A DNA stretch of 13,396 nucleotides, from the NCBI GenBank assembly GCA_022565415.1, contig JAIUMT010000062.1, positions 1 through 13,396 of the forward strand. The letters are read 5' to 3'. Source of the DNA: Balneolales bacterium (GTDB lineage: Bacteria; Bacteroidota; Rhodothermia; Balneolales; HLUCCA01). The number at the start of each line of letters is the position of its first letter. Within the stretch, counting starts at the first letter, position 1. This document shows positions 1 through 6,776 of the stretch, in pieces. The translations under genes were made by a program, and so were the position numbers. Below the pieces are notes generated by a model. That model was not told the DNA's origin, made no database searches, and saw nothing but the letters and a program-made list of their open reading frames with translations.

Positions 1-1124
1 CCATTATTGGTCTCGTTTCTGGTGTGCTTATCGGGGTTATTACTGAATACTACACTGGATATGGCAAAAAGCCTGTAATGCAAATTGCACGTCAGTCGCT
101 AACCGGATCTGCAACAAACATCATTTCTGGCTTGCAGGTTGGTATGATGTCGACTGGTCTTCCTGTTATCGTAATTGCGTTGGCTATTATCGGTGCATTC
201 CACTTCGGTGGTCTATACGGTATTGCTATTGCCGCTGTGGGTATGCTTGCTAATACAGGCGTTCAGCTTGCGGTTGATGCTTACGGACCAATCTCTGACA
301 ACGCCGGTGGTATAGCTGAAATGGCTGAGCTTCCAAAAGAAGTTCGTCAGCGTACCGATCGTCTCGATGCCGTGGGTAACACAACCGCTGCCATCGGTAA
401 AGGTTTTGCTATTGGGTCTGCCGCGCTAACAGCCTTGGCACTTTTCGGTGCTTACATGACAGCAGCTGGCATTACAAACGGAATTGATATTTCTCAGTCT
501 ACCGTAATGGCCGGATTATTCATCGGTGGTATGTTAACCTTCGTATTCTCTGCTCTATCGATGGGTGCTGTTGGTCGTGCCGCTATGGCCATGATTAACG
601 AAGTACGACGTCAGTTCGCTGATATTCCTCCATTGAAAGCAGCTCTTGCCGTTATGCGCAAGAACGAAGGCAAAGAAATGGATACTTGGTCGCAAGAAGA
701 TCAAGATACTTTCCGCGCCGCTGATGGTACTCCTGAGTATGGCAAATGTGTTGAAATCTCAACCAAAGCCGCCATCCGTGAAATGGTACTTCCTGGTCTG
801 CTTGCTGTAATCGTGCCTGTATTCATCGGATTCGTACTTGGCAAGGAGGCACTCGGTGGATTGCTTGCTGGTGTTACTGTTTCTGGTGTACTGATGGCGA
901 TTTTTCAAGCCAACGCCGGTGGTGCCTGGGACAATGCCAAGAAGATGTTCGAGGCAGGTGTCGAGATCGACGGGAAAATGTACTACAAAGGCTCTGAGCC
1001 TCACAAGGCTACCGTTGTTGGCGATACCGTTGGAGATCCGCTGAAAGACACTTCAGGGCCATCTCTGAACATCTTGCTGAAGCTTATCTCTGTCGTTGCG
1101 CTCGTTATTGCAACTGCATTGTAA
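1..1124 (+). CDS. hppA: Membrane-bound ion-translocating pyrophosphatase, C-terminal part (5' end outside window)
   Basis: Integral membrane pyrophosphatase that hydrolyses cytoplasmic PPi and uses the energy to pump H+ and/or Na+ across the inner membrane. About 373 residues are visible; the family usually has 650-750, so roughly the N-terminal half lies outside the window. The frame is open from base 3, so no start codon should be assigned here. Seen: several hydrophobic helices; the conserved block DAYGPISDNAGG (from about base 276); the signature GNTTAAIGKGFAIGSAAL (from about base 375); and near the C-terminus the acidic loop DTVGDPLKDTSGPSLN (from about base 1024), which in this family helps bind Mg-PPi. 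Known of the family: Ala after GNTT marks K+-dependent enzymes, whereas K+-independent ones have Lys there, so this should be the K+-dependent type. The TM6 glutamate that helps separate Na+ from H+ pumps is not visible. It is the only plus-strand gene and is followed by a strong terminator. Confidence 0.95.
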   Translation, partial: IIGLVSGVLIGVITEYYTGYGKKPVMQIARQSLTGSATNIISGLQVGMMSTGLPVIVIALAIIGAFHFGGLYGIAIAAVGMLANTGVQLAVDAYGPISDNAGGIAEMAELPKEVRQRTDRLDAVGNTTAAIGKGFAIGSAALTALALFGAYMTAAGITNGIDISQSTVMAGLFIGGMLTFVFSALSMGAVGRAAMAMINEVRRQFADIPPLKAALAVMRKNEGKEMDTWSQEDQDTFRAADGTPEYGKCVEISTKAAIREMVLPGLLAVIVPVFIGFVLGKEALGGLLAGVTVSGVLMAIFQANAGGAWDNAKKMFEAGVEIDGKMYYKGSEPHKATVVGDTVGDPLKDTSGPSLNILLKLISVVALVIATAL

Positions 1125-1159
1125 GAATTGTAGATTCGTACTGTCGAATCCAAGCAAAT

Positions 1160-1199
1160 AAAAAAGGCTGGTATTCCAAATGGAGTGCCAGCCTTTTTT
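1160..1199 (+). terminator. Rho-independent terminator of hppA, probably bidirectional
   Basis: GGCTGG at 1166-1171 pairs with CCAGCC at 1188-1193. The stem continues inward through a T-G wobble and ATTCC/GGAGT (one further wobble) to an AAAT loop, giving about 12 pairs. A six-T run follows at 1194-1199. An A-run precedes the stem at about 1160-1165, so the same hairpin also has a T-tract on the minus strand. It can therefore stop convergent transcripts from rnhA as well. Confidence 0.9.
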
Positions 1200-1280
1200 G
1201 CGTAGTGAAATACTTAAATTACATCTCTTCAACGAAAGTGGTTGATGGGAGCATTTGCTAAGAAAATTGCATAAGGTTGC

Positions 1281-1296
1281 TCTGATGCGAATCAGA
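1281..1296. other. Perfect 6-bp hairpin in the hppA/rnhA spacer
   Basis: TCTGAT at 1281-1286 and ATCAGA at 1291-1296 are exact reverse complements around GCGA, a GNRA-type tetraloop if transcribed on the plus strand. No T-run follows on either strand, so it is not a standard terminator. It lies in the 253-nt spacer (1125-1377) between convergent genes, followed by a run of seven G at 1308-1314. I see no supported gene in this spacer. The hairpin might act as an RNA 3'-end stabiliser for the rnhA message, but this is only inference. Confidence 0.35.
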
Positions 1297-1377
1297 CTAT
1301 AATCCTCGGGGGGGACATCGCCATTATTCAAGTATAGCGTCGATTTATTAGCACATACAGGTTCTAAAAGCTCATAC

Positions 1378-1821
1378 CTACTGAAATTTCTTAGCCGCAA
1401 GCACGGCCAGCTCATCTACCCTATTGTTCCGCTCATCGGTCGAGTGACCCTTAACCTTTTTCCAAATGATGGTATGATGACCAATCGCCGCAAGCATATC
1501 TTCCCATAAATCGCGGTTTTCAACCGGCTTTTTATCGGCTTTTTTCCACCCTCTGCGAAGCCAACCATCAATCCAGCCGTCTTTAAACGCGTTTATAATC
1601 AGAGCGCTGTCGCTGCAAATTGTCACCGAGCACGGACGTTTAAGCGATCGTAACCCCTCGATAATCGCCTGCATCTCCATTCTGTTGTTGGTTGTTTGGG
1701 GTGCCCCACCAGAGTCTTCCTTGATTTTACCATTCCACTCGAGGCGGTAAGCCCAGCCGCCGGGACCCGGATTTCCACTACAAGCCCCATCCGTGTACAT
1801 CAATACTTCAGGTTTTTTCAT
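1378..1821 (-). CDS. rnhA: Ribonuclease HI
   Basis: Cytoplasmic endonuclease that cuts the RNA strand of RNA:DNA hybrids, as in R-loops and primer removal. The 147 residues match the usual bacterial RNase HI length (about 150). The DEDD active site is complete: D11 in YTDGACSGNPGPGG, E49 in NRMEM, D71 in CSDS and D136 in NRVDELA, with the catalytic-loop histidine H126 in VKGHS. The segment with W83, W87, W92 and basic residues (about 80-98) matches the basic protrusion (handle) of E. coli-type enzymes that grips the hybrid. It starts 4 nt after the pyrF stop codon, so the two are almost certainly co-transcribed; no strong Shine-Dalgarno sequence is visible. Transcription converges on hppA, and the hairpin at 1160-1199 is the likely stop. 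Confidence 0.97.
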   Translation of the reverse strand: MKKPEVLMYTDGACSGNPGPGGWAYRLEWNGKIKEDSGGAPQTTNNRMEMQAIIEGLRSLKRPCSVTICSDSALIINAFKDGWIDGWLRRGWKKADKKPVENRDLWEDMLAAIGHHTIIWKKVKGHSTDERNNRVDELAVLAAKKFQ

Positions 1822-1825
1822 AATT

Positions 1826-2680
1826 CTATCGACCTAAGTAACGGCTAGATATGGGCAGCAAGGCTGTTTGAAACTCTTTCGCGCGACTGGCGATAGATTC
1901 GATTGCACCGGAGACGTCGCCATCTGGTTCGGGTCCGTACAAAATACCCCGACTCACATTAATGAGCGGCAACCCTTTATGTGACTCAAGCACCTTTTGA
2001 AGAGCCTCAATATCACCACCTTGCACACCAACTCCAGGAATAAGAATAGATCCCTCCGGATTCAAGCTCAACAGTGAAGAAAAAGCGTCTGTTTGAGTGG
2101 CGCCAAGCACCATTCCCACTTGGCCCGGGAAACGCTCGTTAAGAACTCCGCACTGGCGGGCGATTTCATCGCTCAAAGTTCTGTTATCGGAAAGCTGAAT
2201 TTTAAAAAAATCGTCTGAGCCCGGATTGGATGTCAACGTGAGCACGTAAATACATTTTTCGCCTGTAGTAAGGAAAGGCGTCAACGTTTCAACTCCCATC
2301 AACGGCGACAAAGTGACGGCATCACAGTTCCAGGTATCAAAAAAAGCTTTCTTATAATGATGAGCGGTGTTTCCTATATCGCCACGCTTTGCATCAGCGA
2401 TAATGATTTTTCCGTCAGGAATGTAATGTATGATGTCTTCAAAAACCTTAATTCCCCGAGCGCCTAGTGCTTCAAAAAATCCAAGATTGGGTTTGAAAGC
2501 CGCACAATATGGGGATGAGGCGTCGATTACGGCTTTACAGAATGCCTCTGTTTGAATTACAGGGTCGTCAGATATCTGTTTGATGACAACAGGAAACCTC
2601 TCGGGTATTGGATCTAGACCAACACACAAGACAGATTTGGAAGTCTGAATAGCTTGTCTAAGTTTTTCGGTGAATTTCAT
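1826..2680 (-). CDS. pyrF: Orotidine-5'-phosphate decarboxylase, type 2 subfamily
   Basis: Catalyses the last step of de novo UMP synthesis, decarboxylation of OMP, in the cytoplasm. The 284 residues fit the longer type 2 PyrF subfamily (about 270-290); E. coli-type enzymes are about 245. Seen: VGLDP (D23) near the N-terminus; FKPN with K63; and the catalytic block DAKRGDIGNT at 96-105, containing the D-x-K-x-x-D motif (D96, K98, D101). The phosphate-binding region near the C-terminus reads LIPGVGVQGGD and later NVSRGILY. The ATG lies only about 26 nt past the T-tract of the terminator belonging to the upstream TonB receptor gene, so its promoter must be very close or overlap that hairpin. 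It is followed after 4 nt by rnhA, forming a two-gene unit; I see no functional link between the two. Confidence 0.96.
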   Translation of the reverse strand: MKFTEKLRQAIQTSKSVLCVGLDPIPERFPVVIKQISDDPVIQTEAFCKAVIDASSPYCAAFKPNLGFFEALGARGIKVFEDIIHYIPDGKIIIADAKRGDIGNTAHHYKKAFFDTWNCDAVTLSPLMGVETLTPFLTTGEKCIYVLTLTSNPGSDDFFKIQLSDNRTLSDEIARQCGVLNERFPGQVGMVLGATQTDAFSSLLSLNPEGSILIPGVGVQGGDIEALQKVLESHKGLPLINVSRGILYGPEPDGDVSGAIESIASRAKEFQTALLPISSRYLGR

Positions 2681-2684
2681 GTTC

Positions 2685-2692
2685 CAATAATA
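2685..2692 (-). promoter_or_regulatory. Possible -7 box of pyrF
   Basis: On the minus strand this reads TATTATTG, one mismatch from the Bacteroidota -7 consensus TAnnTTTG. No clear -33 TTG is present; the T-run of the terminator occupies that place. The box ends 4 nt before the pyrF ATG, so a transcript started here would be leaderless or nearly so. This is weak evidence, offered because little other room exists for a pyrF promoter. Confidence 0.2.
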
Positions 2693-2704
2693 CTAATAAA
2701 TGGC

Positions 2705-2740
2705 ATAAAAAAAGCCCTGCAGTCTGAAACTGCAGAGCTT
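2705..2740 (-). terminator. Rho-independent terminator of the TonB receptor gene
   Basis: AAGCCCTGCAG at 2712-2722 pairs with CTGCAGAGCTT at 2730-2740, with one C/A mismatch and a 7-nt loop. On the minus strand the stem is followed by seven T (2707-2713, partly within the stem). The stem begins 24 nt after the receptor stop codon. An A-run at 2743-2750 gives some T-tract on the other strand too, but no plus-strand gene leads into it. Confidence 0.85.
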
Positions 2741-2763
2741 TCAAAAAAAACACCATCGAAGTT

Positions 2764-5697
2764 CTATCGACGGAATACGTTGTCGTAAGTCAACGAAACA
2801 TAGAATATTCCACCAACGGTAGGTCCACCAGCGCTTAGGTTATACCCATCATTCAATACGTTTGATCCACCCACTTTCACGATAGAGTTCAGACTTGGAA
2901 CTCGGTATGAAACTTGCGCATCAATCATTGAAATTGCCGGGATGTCTGCGAATGCAAATGAAGATTCCCATCGGAAAGCATCCTGCCAGCGGTAGGTTAT
3001 ATTAAAACCAAAGTTATTGGTTAAGCGACGGTTTCCGAATGAAACGTTAACCTTATGCTCTGGCGTGTTGAAATCATTCTGAAAAGAATCTTCCAATCCG
3101 TCAATCAATTTATTCCAGTTGTAGTTGGTACCAATCAAATAACCACCTGGCAAACTGTACTCGAGTCCGAGAACCGCGCCATGAGCACGTACTGTGTTGT
3201 CGATATTGGTGTAGATTTGATACGTGTTATTGAAATCACCAGATAATAAGCTGGTTGAAGTCGGAATTGCCGAAGCTGGGTTGCTCGGATCAATCGGTCC
3301 TGCTGCGCGACGTACTCGTATTTGTGTGATGAAATCATCATACACGTTGTAGTAGTATGCGGCATCAATAAACAGATTGTTGTTGACTAGACCTTTATAG
3401 CCAAATTCCAACGCCTGAACCTGCTCTGGTTTTACAGGATTGTGTGTGCTGTATCGTTCCAGCATTCCGATAGCCATCATTGCATTGGCCGGATCACTTG
3501 GGTTCTGCAAAAACTGATTTGTGTAGTTTTGCACAGATTCGAACGTGTAGGTATTGTTGGTAATGTCATAATTCTCTGCAAACTGAGGCAGACCACCAAG
3601 TAGACGAGCTGTAATAACATTAAGGTCGATGTACTGGCCCTGCGTTGAAGGATTACGGAATCCAGTTTGAACAGAAGCACGAAGATTATGACCATCAGCT
3701 ACACGAATTACAGAAGACAAACGCGGACTAAACTGCCCGTCGAAGTTTTCATTTTTGTCGAATCGAATAGACCCACTTAATCTAAGACGGTCATCAATAA
3801 ATGCACGACCTAACTGCAAATATGCACCAAATTCGTTGATATTCACGCCACCTTCATCGTCAAAGATGGTTCCGTTTGAACGAAGCTGAAATTGGCGGAA
3901 GCTGGCACCAACCTGTGCGTCCATGAAATCGATTTCGTTTTTGAAATCGTACTGACTCTCAACCATGTAGAAACGCGATTTATCGTCGAATAAAGCTCCG
4001 TTCGGTACGGTGAGGCCAAGAGCGGCATCAACAGCCGCATCGAAAGCTGGTGTTCCAGGCTGTAATCGTCCGCCATCAGCATTAGCACGAGCGGCACCAT
4101 GCAGACCAGCAAGTGCCTGTGGATTAGAAAGAATTGCGTCTACAGTAGCTTGGTTGTAGGTCGGATCTCCGCCTTGAGCCTGAGCAGCTGTTTGAAGCAA
4201 ACCTCCGGCAAAAGTTGCGCCATACGTGCCAAACCAGTTCGCATTCGGACTATAAGCTTCGTTTACAGCGAATCCAACAAAGTCTGCGATGTACGAATCA
4301 CCCGAATCTTCGAACGTTCCGTAAGCACGCACCATGAAATTATCGCCGTTTAGCTCGAGTTTATGCTGAGCAATGTTAAAGTTTTTGAGGCTGTAACGCT
4401 GTGCCCCGGTGTAAATGGAAGTTCCGTATCCGTAGTTAAACGAGTAACTAGCTTCAACAAGATCGCTAAGTCGGTAATGAAGTGATGTGTTAATCTTCAT
4501 GTTTTCAGCTGCATAATCGACCAGATCTCGCTCTCGGTAACCTGTTCGGTTTACAGGTTGGGCCGGAAGTGCACCAACATACTGTTCGGCGAGTTGAACT
4601 GGAACGCCCGATTGCGCACTTATAGCCTGGGCAATTTGATTTCGTTGCGTTGGGTTTAACGCAAGTAGACCGATGTTGAACGAACCGTCATCACCAAAAA
4701 GATGTACCCCGTCAAACGATGGATTCTGGCCCACACCAGCCCACTGACCAGAATTCTTGTCGCTGTAATCTGTTCCGTGCCAGTCGGTCGCGCGGCTGTA
4801 AGAGAAATTTACCTTTGCAGCAAGTTTCGGATTAAAAACCTGAGCATGTCGTGCAGAAAACTCATACATGGGCTGAGGACTGCCTGGTTCGCCGGCCGAT
4901 TCATCACCATTTAGATGATTCACACCTGTTCGTACCATGAAACTTGTTCCGGGAAACTGAAACGGACTTTTACTGTTTATGAGGAGTACTCCGTTAAAAG
5001 CGTTGGCGCCATAAAGTGCAGAAGCCGCACCAGGGATGTACTCAATACTGGCGATATCCAGCTCAGATGGTCCATTTAAGTTACCGATTGGAAAGTTAAG
5101 CGCTGGTGCCTGCGTGTCCATTCCATCAATCAGCTGTACCATTCGTGTGTTACCGGTAGAGCTGAAACCACGTGAGTTGATGATTTGAAAATTGATAGAA
5201 CTGGTTGTGATGTCAACGCCCTTCAAATTACCTAATGATTTGTAGTAACTGTCGGAGGCAACCTGACCGATGGCGATCATGTCCATAGATTCAACCGTTA
5301 CAGGTGCATCCAATAAACTTTCTTCAATGCGGGAGGCACTAAAAACCAATGGGTTCATGCTAACTCCGCGGGCGAGACGAATGTCGAGAGTTGTAGTCTG
5401 TCCATCACGAATTACTACGTCGGTAACTCGTTGCTCCAGATAGCCTACATATGTAATTCTCATCGTGTAGGTACCTGCTTGTAAGCTGGAGAAAGTATAT
5501 CGTCCGTCTAAACCTGTGTTGATACCACGGGTTCTGGCCGACTCCTCAATTTGCAGCAATATATTCGCACCAATGAGCTCTTCCCCGTCGGTAGCATCTA
5601 CTACAAGTCCGGTTAGCACGCCTTGGGCGTTAATATTTCCTGCGGAAAATACCATCGCAAGCATAAACAGCAGAACAGTAGAAATTCTACATTTCAT
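2764..5697 (-). CDS. TonB-dependent outer-membrane receptor with N-terminal CarboxypepD_reg-like domain
   Basis: Energy-dependent outer-membrane transporter taking up a bound substrate with TonB/ExbBD; the substrate cannot be told from sequence. A signal peptide occupies residues 1-25 (basic start, hydrophobic core, likely cut after NAQ). Residues about 26-110 form a CarboxypepD_reg-like beta domain (TGLVVDATDGEELIGANI, DGRYTFSSLQAGTYTMRITYVGY). The plug domain spans about 125-245 (SRGFSS, VQLIDGMD, IEYIPGAASALYGANAFNGV). A large barrel follows, rich in aromatic and alternating residues, to a C-terminal strand ending FYVSLTYDNVFRR. I chose the ATG at 5697 (977 aa) because AAAAAGG lies 8 nt upstream. 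The in-frame GTG 9 nt earlier overlaps that ribosome binding site and is unlikely. No SusD-like lipoprotein gene adjoins it, so it is probably not a glycan SusCD pair. It appears to be transcribed alone, with its own promoter and terminator. Confidence 0.93.
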   Translation of the reverse strand: MKCRISTVLLFMLAMVFSAGNINAQGVLTGLVVDATDGEELIGANILLQIEESARTRGINTGLDGRYTFSSLQAGTYTMRITYVGYLEQRVTDVVIRDGQTTTLDIRLARGVSMNPLVFSASRIEESLLDAPVTVESMDMIAIGQVASDSYYKSLGNLKGVDITTSSINFQIINSRGFSSTGNTRMVQLIDGMDTQAPALNFPIGNLNGPSELDIASIEYIPGAASALYGANAFNGVLLINSKSPFQFPGTSFMVRTGVNHLNGDESAGEPGSPQPMYEFSARHAQVFNPKLAAKVNFSYSRATDWHGTDYSDKNSGQWAGVGQNPSFDGVHLFGDDGSFNIGLLALNPTQRNQIAQAISAQSGVPVQLAEQYVGALPAQPVNRTGYRERDLVDYAAENMKINTSLHYRLSDLVEASYSFNYGYGTSIYTGAQRYSLKNFNIAQHKLELNGDNFMVRAYGTFEDSGDSYIADFVGFAVNEAYSPNANWFGTYGATFAGGLLQTAAQAQGGDPTYNQATVDAILSNPQALAGLHGAARANADGGRLQPGTPAFDAAVDAALGLTVPNGALFDDKSRFYMVESQYDFKNEIDFMDAQVGASFRQFQLRSNGTIFDDEGGVNINEFGAYLQLGRAFIDDRLRLSGSIRFDKNENFDGQFSPRLSSVIRVADGHNLRASVQTGFRNPSTQGQYIDLNVITARLLGGLPQFAENYDITNNTYTFESVQNYTNQFLQNPSDPANAMMAIGMLERYSTHNPVKPEQVQALEFGYKGLVNNNLFIDAAYYYNVYDDFITQIRVRRAAGPIDPSNPASAIPTSTSLLSGDFNNTYQIYTNIDNTVRAHGAVLGLEYSLPGGYLIGTNYNWNKLIDGLEDSFQNDFNTPEHKVNVSFGNRRLTNNFGFNITYRWQDAFRWESSFAFADIPAISMIDAQVSYRVPSLNSIVKVGGSNVLNDGYNLSAGGPTVGGIFYVSLTYDNVFRR

Positions 5698-5705
5698 ATT
5701 TGACA

Positions 5706-5712
5706 CCTTTTT
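5706..5712 (-). promoter_or_regulatory. Shine-Dalgarno sequence of the TonB receptor gene
   Basis: The minus strand reads AAAAAGG, ending 8 nt before the ATG at 5697. It overlaps the alternative upstream GTG (5704-5706), so it supports the ATG start. Confidence 0.6.
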
Positions 5713-5746
5713 AATTATTAAATGACCTAAGATTCAAAACCTCAAA

Positions 5747-5754
5747 CAAACGTA
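5747..5754 (-). promoter_or_regulatory. Candidate -7 box (TACGTTTG) of the TonB receptor promoter
   Basis: The minus strand reads TACGTTTG, an exact match to TAnnTTTG, the -7 element known for the Bacteroidota primary sigma factor. It would give a 5' leader of about 40-45 nt. No good -33 TTG is seen about 19-21 nt upstream; a dyad lies there instead. One short motif match is modest evidence. Confidence 0.4.
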
Positions 5755-5765
5755 AAAGAGCCTTC

Positions 5766-5779
5766 TGGAAGCCCTTCCA
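5766..5779. promoter_or_regulatory. Operator-like dyad upstream of the candidate receptor promoter
   Basis: TGGAAG at 5766-5771 and CTTCCA at 5774-5779 are exact reverse complements separated by CC. The dyad sits where the -33 region of the TACGTTTG promoter would be. Position and symmetry suggest a regulator binding site for control of nutrient uptake, but the regulator is unknown and a 6-bp dyad can occur by chance. Confidence 0.3.
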
Positions 5780-6058
5780 CGGGTGGGTTAAATTAACTCA
5801 ATATTAAATGATGTCCAATTCTTGTTCGATGATTAATTCTATACTTTGCTCTATTGTTATATATTCCACATCGTTCCTCTATTAACAAAAACCAAACCCT
5901 AGCTTTAATAATTTAGGACAAAACCATTTCTCTTGTTCTATATAACCACCATAAGCCAATTACACAGAAAAGAAATTAGTGCCGCAACCGACTTAAATTC
6001 TATATAATTTTTTCGAGTTTAGCCTTCCTGCCGTCAGTTTTATGCTGATTAAGCTCTT

Positions 6059-6085
6059 ATTAAAATGGTAACTCTTTGGTTTACC
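6059..6085 (-). terminator. Weak possible terminator after the 217-aa gene
   Basis: GGTAA at 6067-6071 pairs with TTACC at 6081-6085 around a 9-nt loop. On the minus strand it is followed by ATTTTAAT (6059-6066). A 5-bp stem with a broken T-tract is weak, but it lies 27 nt past the stop codon, where the tsaD unit should end. Confidence 0.25.
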
Positions 6086-6112
6086 GATATTTGCTTAATA
6101 CAGATTTAGCAT

Positions 6113-6766
6113 TTAATAGAACGCCGTGTCTTCGAAAACTTCTTCAAATCCATGCGGCGGACGTTGTAACGACCAGGTCTCGAAATAAAACAATCGCTCA
6201 CTTTTTGCACGTTTTCCGTTTATACTGAAGAATCGCATATCTGGGCGAATCAAGTCTTTAAACGGATAGAAGAAATCTCGGTAGATGTTTTTTCTTGAGA
6301 ATAGGTGCAGGTCGAATCCGTGATGGGCTTTAACGAGAAATAAAACCAAATGACCAGCATCCAGGATCTCTGTTAGCTCATTGATATGGTCCCGAAAGCT
6401 ACCATCTGTTCCGATTGCCGGAAAAGGTTTCGTATCGGCATCGTTCTTTCGTACCACAATCGCCCCGCCCTCACCAACATTTGCGATGGCATCTTCCAGG
6501 GTTGAAACCATGCTCCCATCAGATAAAATATAGTCTGCAACATCGCCAATGCCGGTTTTAAAAGCGCCTAGCAGATTTGCGTAATCTTTTGATGCGCTGA
6601 GGCCGAATTCATTGGTTTGTAGGTCTGTTGCCGACAAATAAAATCTGCTATAGGTCGCAGTCGGCTTGAGGAAGTCTTCGAGGGAGGATGGTTCTCTGGA
6701 TGATTTTGGCATTCCAACTGGCTCTAAAACCATGTCGTGCTCGAAAATGAGTTTAAATAATGTCAT
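6113..6766 (-). CDS. Unrecognised 217-aa soluble protein, downstream of tsaD
   Basis: I do not recognise this family. The product is 217 residues with no signal peptide and no convincing membrane helix (the hydrophobic HLVLFLV stretch is too short), so it is probably cytoplasmic. The composition looks like a folded alpha/beta protein. It begins MTLFKLIFEHDMVLEP. The middle has GEGGAIVVRKND (about 98-109) and PAIGTDGSFRDHINE (about 115-129). The C-terminal third is aromatic- and basic-rich (AHHGFDLHLF, YRDFFYPFKDL, KRAKSERLFYFETWSLQRPPHGFEE). The ATG is 10 nt after the tsaD stop codon with no Shine-Dalgarno sequence; Met12 is an alternative start. Reading frame length, co-orientation and tight spacing support a real gene co-transcribed with tsaD, but a role in tRNA modification is not implied by its sequence. 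It could be a lineage-specific hypothetical protein. Confidence 0.75.
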   Translation of the reverse strand: MTLFKLIFEHDMVLEPVGMPKSSREPSSLEDFLKPTATYSRFYLSATDLQTNEFGLSASKDYANLLGAFKTGIGDVADYILSDGSMVSTLEDAIANVGEGGAIVVRKNDADTKPFPAIGTDGSFRDHINELTEILDAGHLVLFLVKAHHGFDLHLFSRKNIYRDFFYPFKDLIRPDMRFFSINGKRAKSERLFYFETWSLQRPPHGFEEVFEDTAFY

Positions 6767-6776
6767 GATGTATATT

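Larger units (their letters stand above)
5698..6112. other. 415-nt AT-rich intergenic region upstream of the TonB receptor
   Basis: No supported gene here: there is no ORF of useful length on either strand, and no tRNA or repeat was seen. It holds the receptor ribosome binding site, a candidate -7 box and a dyad at the receptor end, and a weak hairpin (6067-6085) near the end of the 217-aa gene. The middle part (about 5800-6050) is AT-rich and shows only short, unconvincing inverted repeats such as TCAG/CTGA around 6035-6050. It is long for this otherwise compact window and could hold upstream regulatory sites or a small RNA, but I see no direct sign of one. Confidence 0.6.

Noticed and set aside
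1053..1415. 120-codon minus-strand ORF spanning the hppA end, the terminator and the rnhA end
   Set aside because: It overlaps both real genes and a strong terminator hairpin, and the translation is low-quality (Cys-, Leu- and Arg-rich with no motif). It is an incidental open frame.
2764..5697. SusC of a SusCD glycan-uptake pair
   Set aside because: The CarboxypepD_reg-like domain and plug are shared with SusC-type proteins, but no SusD-like lipoprotein or glycan-degrading gene is adjacent and the gene appears monocistronic.
5704..5706. GTG as the start of the TonB receptor
   Set aside because: This GTG overlaps the Shine-Dalgarno sequence AAAAAGG. The ATG 9 nt downstream has ideal spacing and begins a normal signal peptide.
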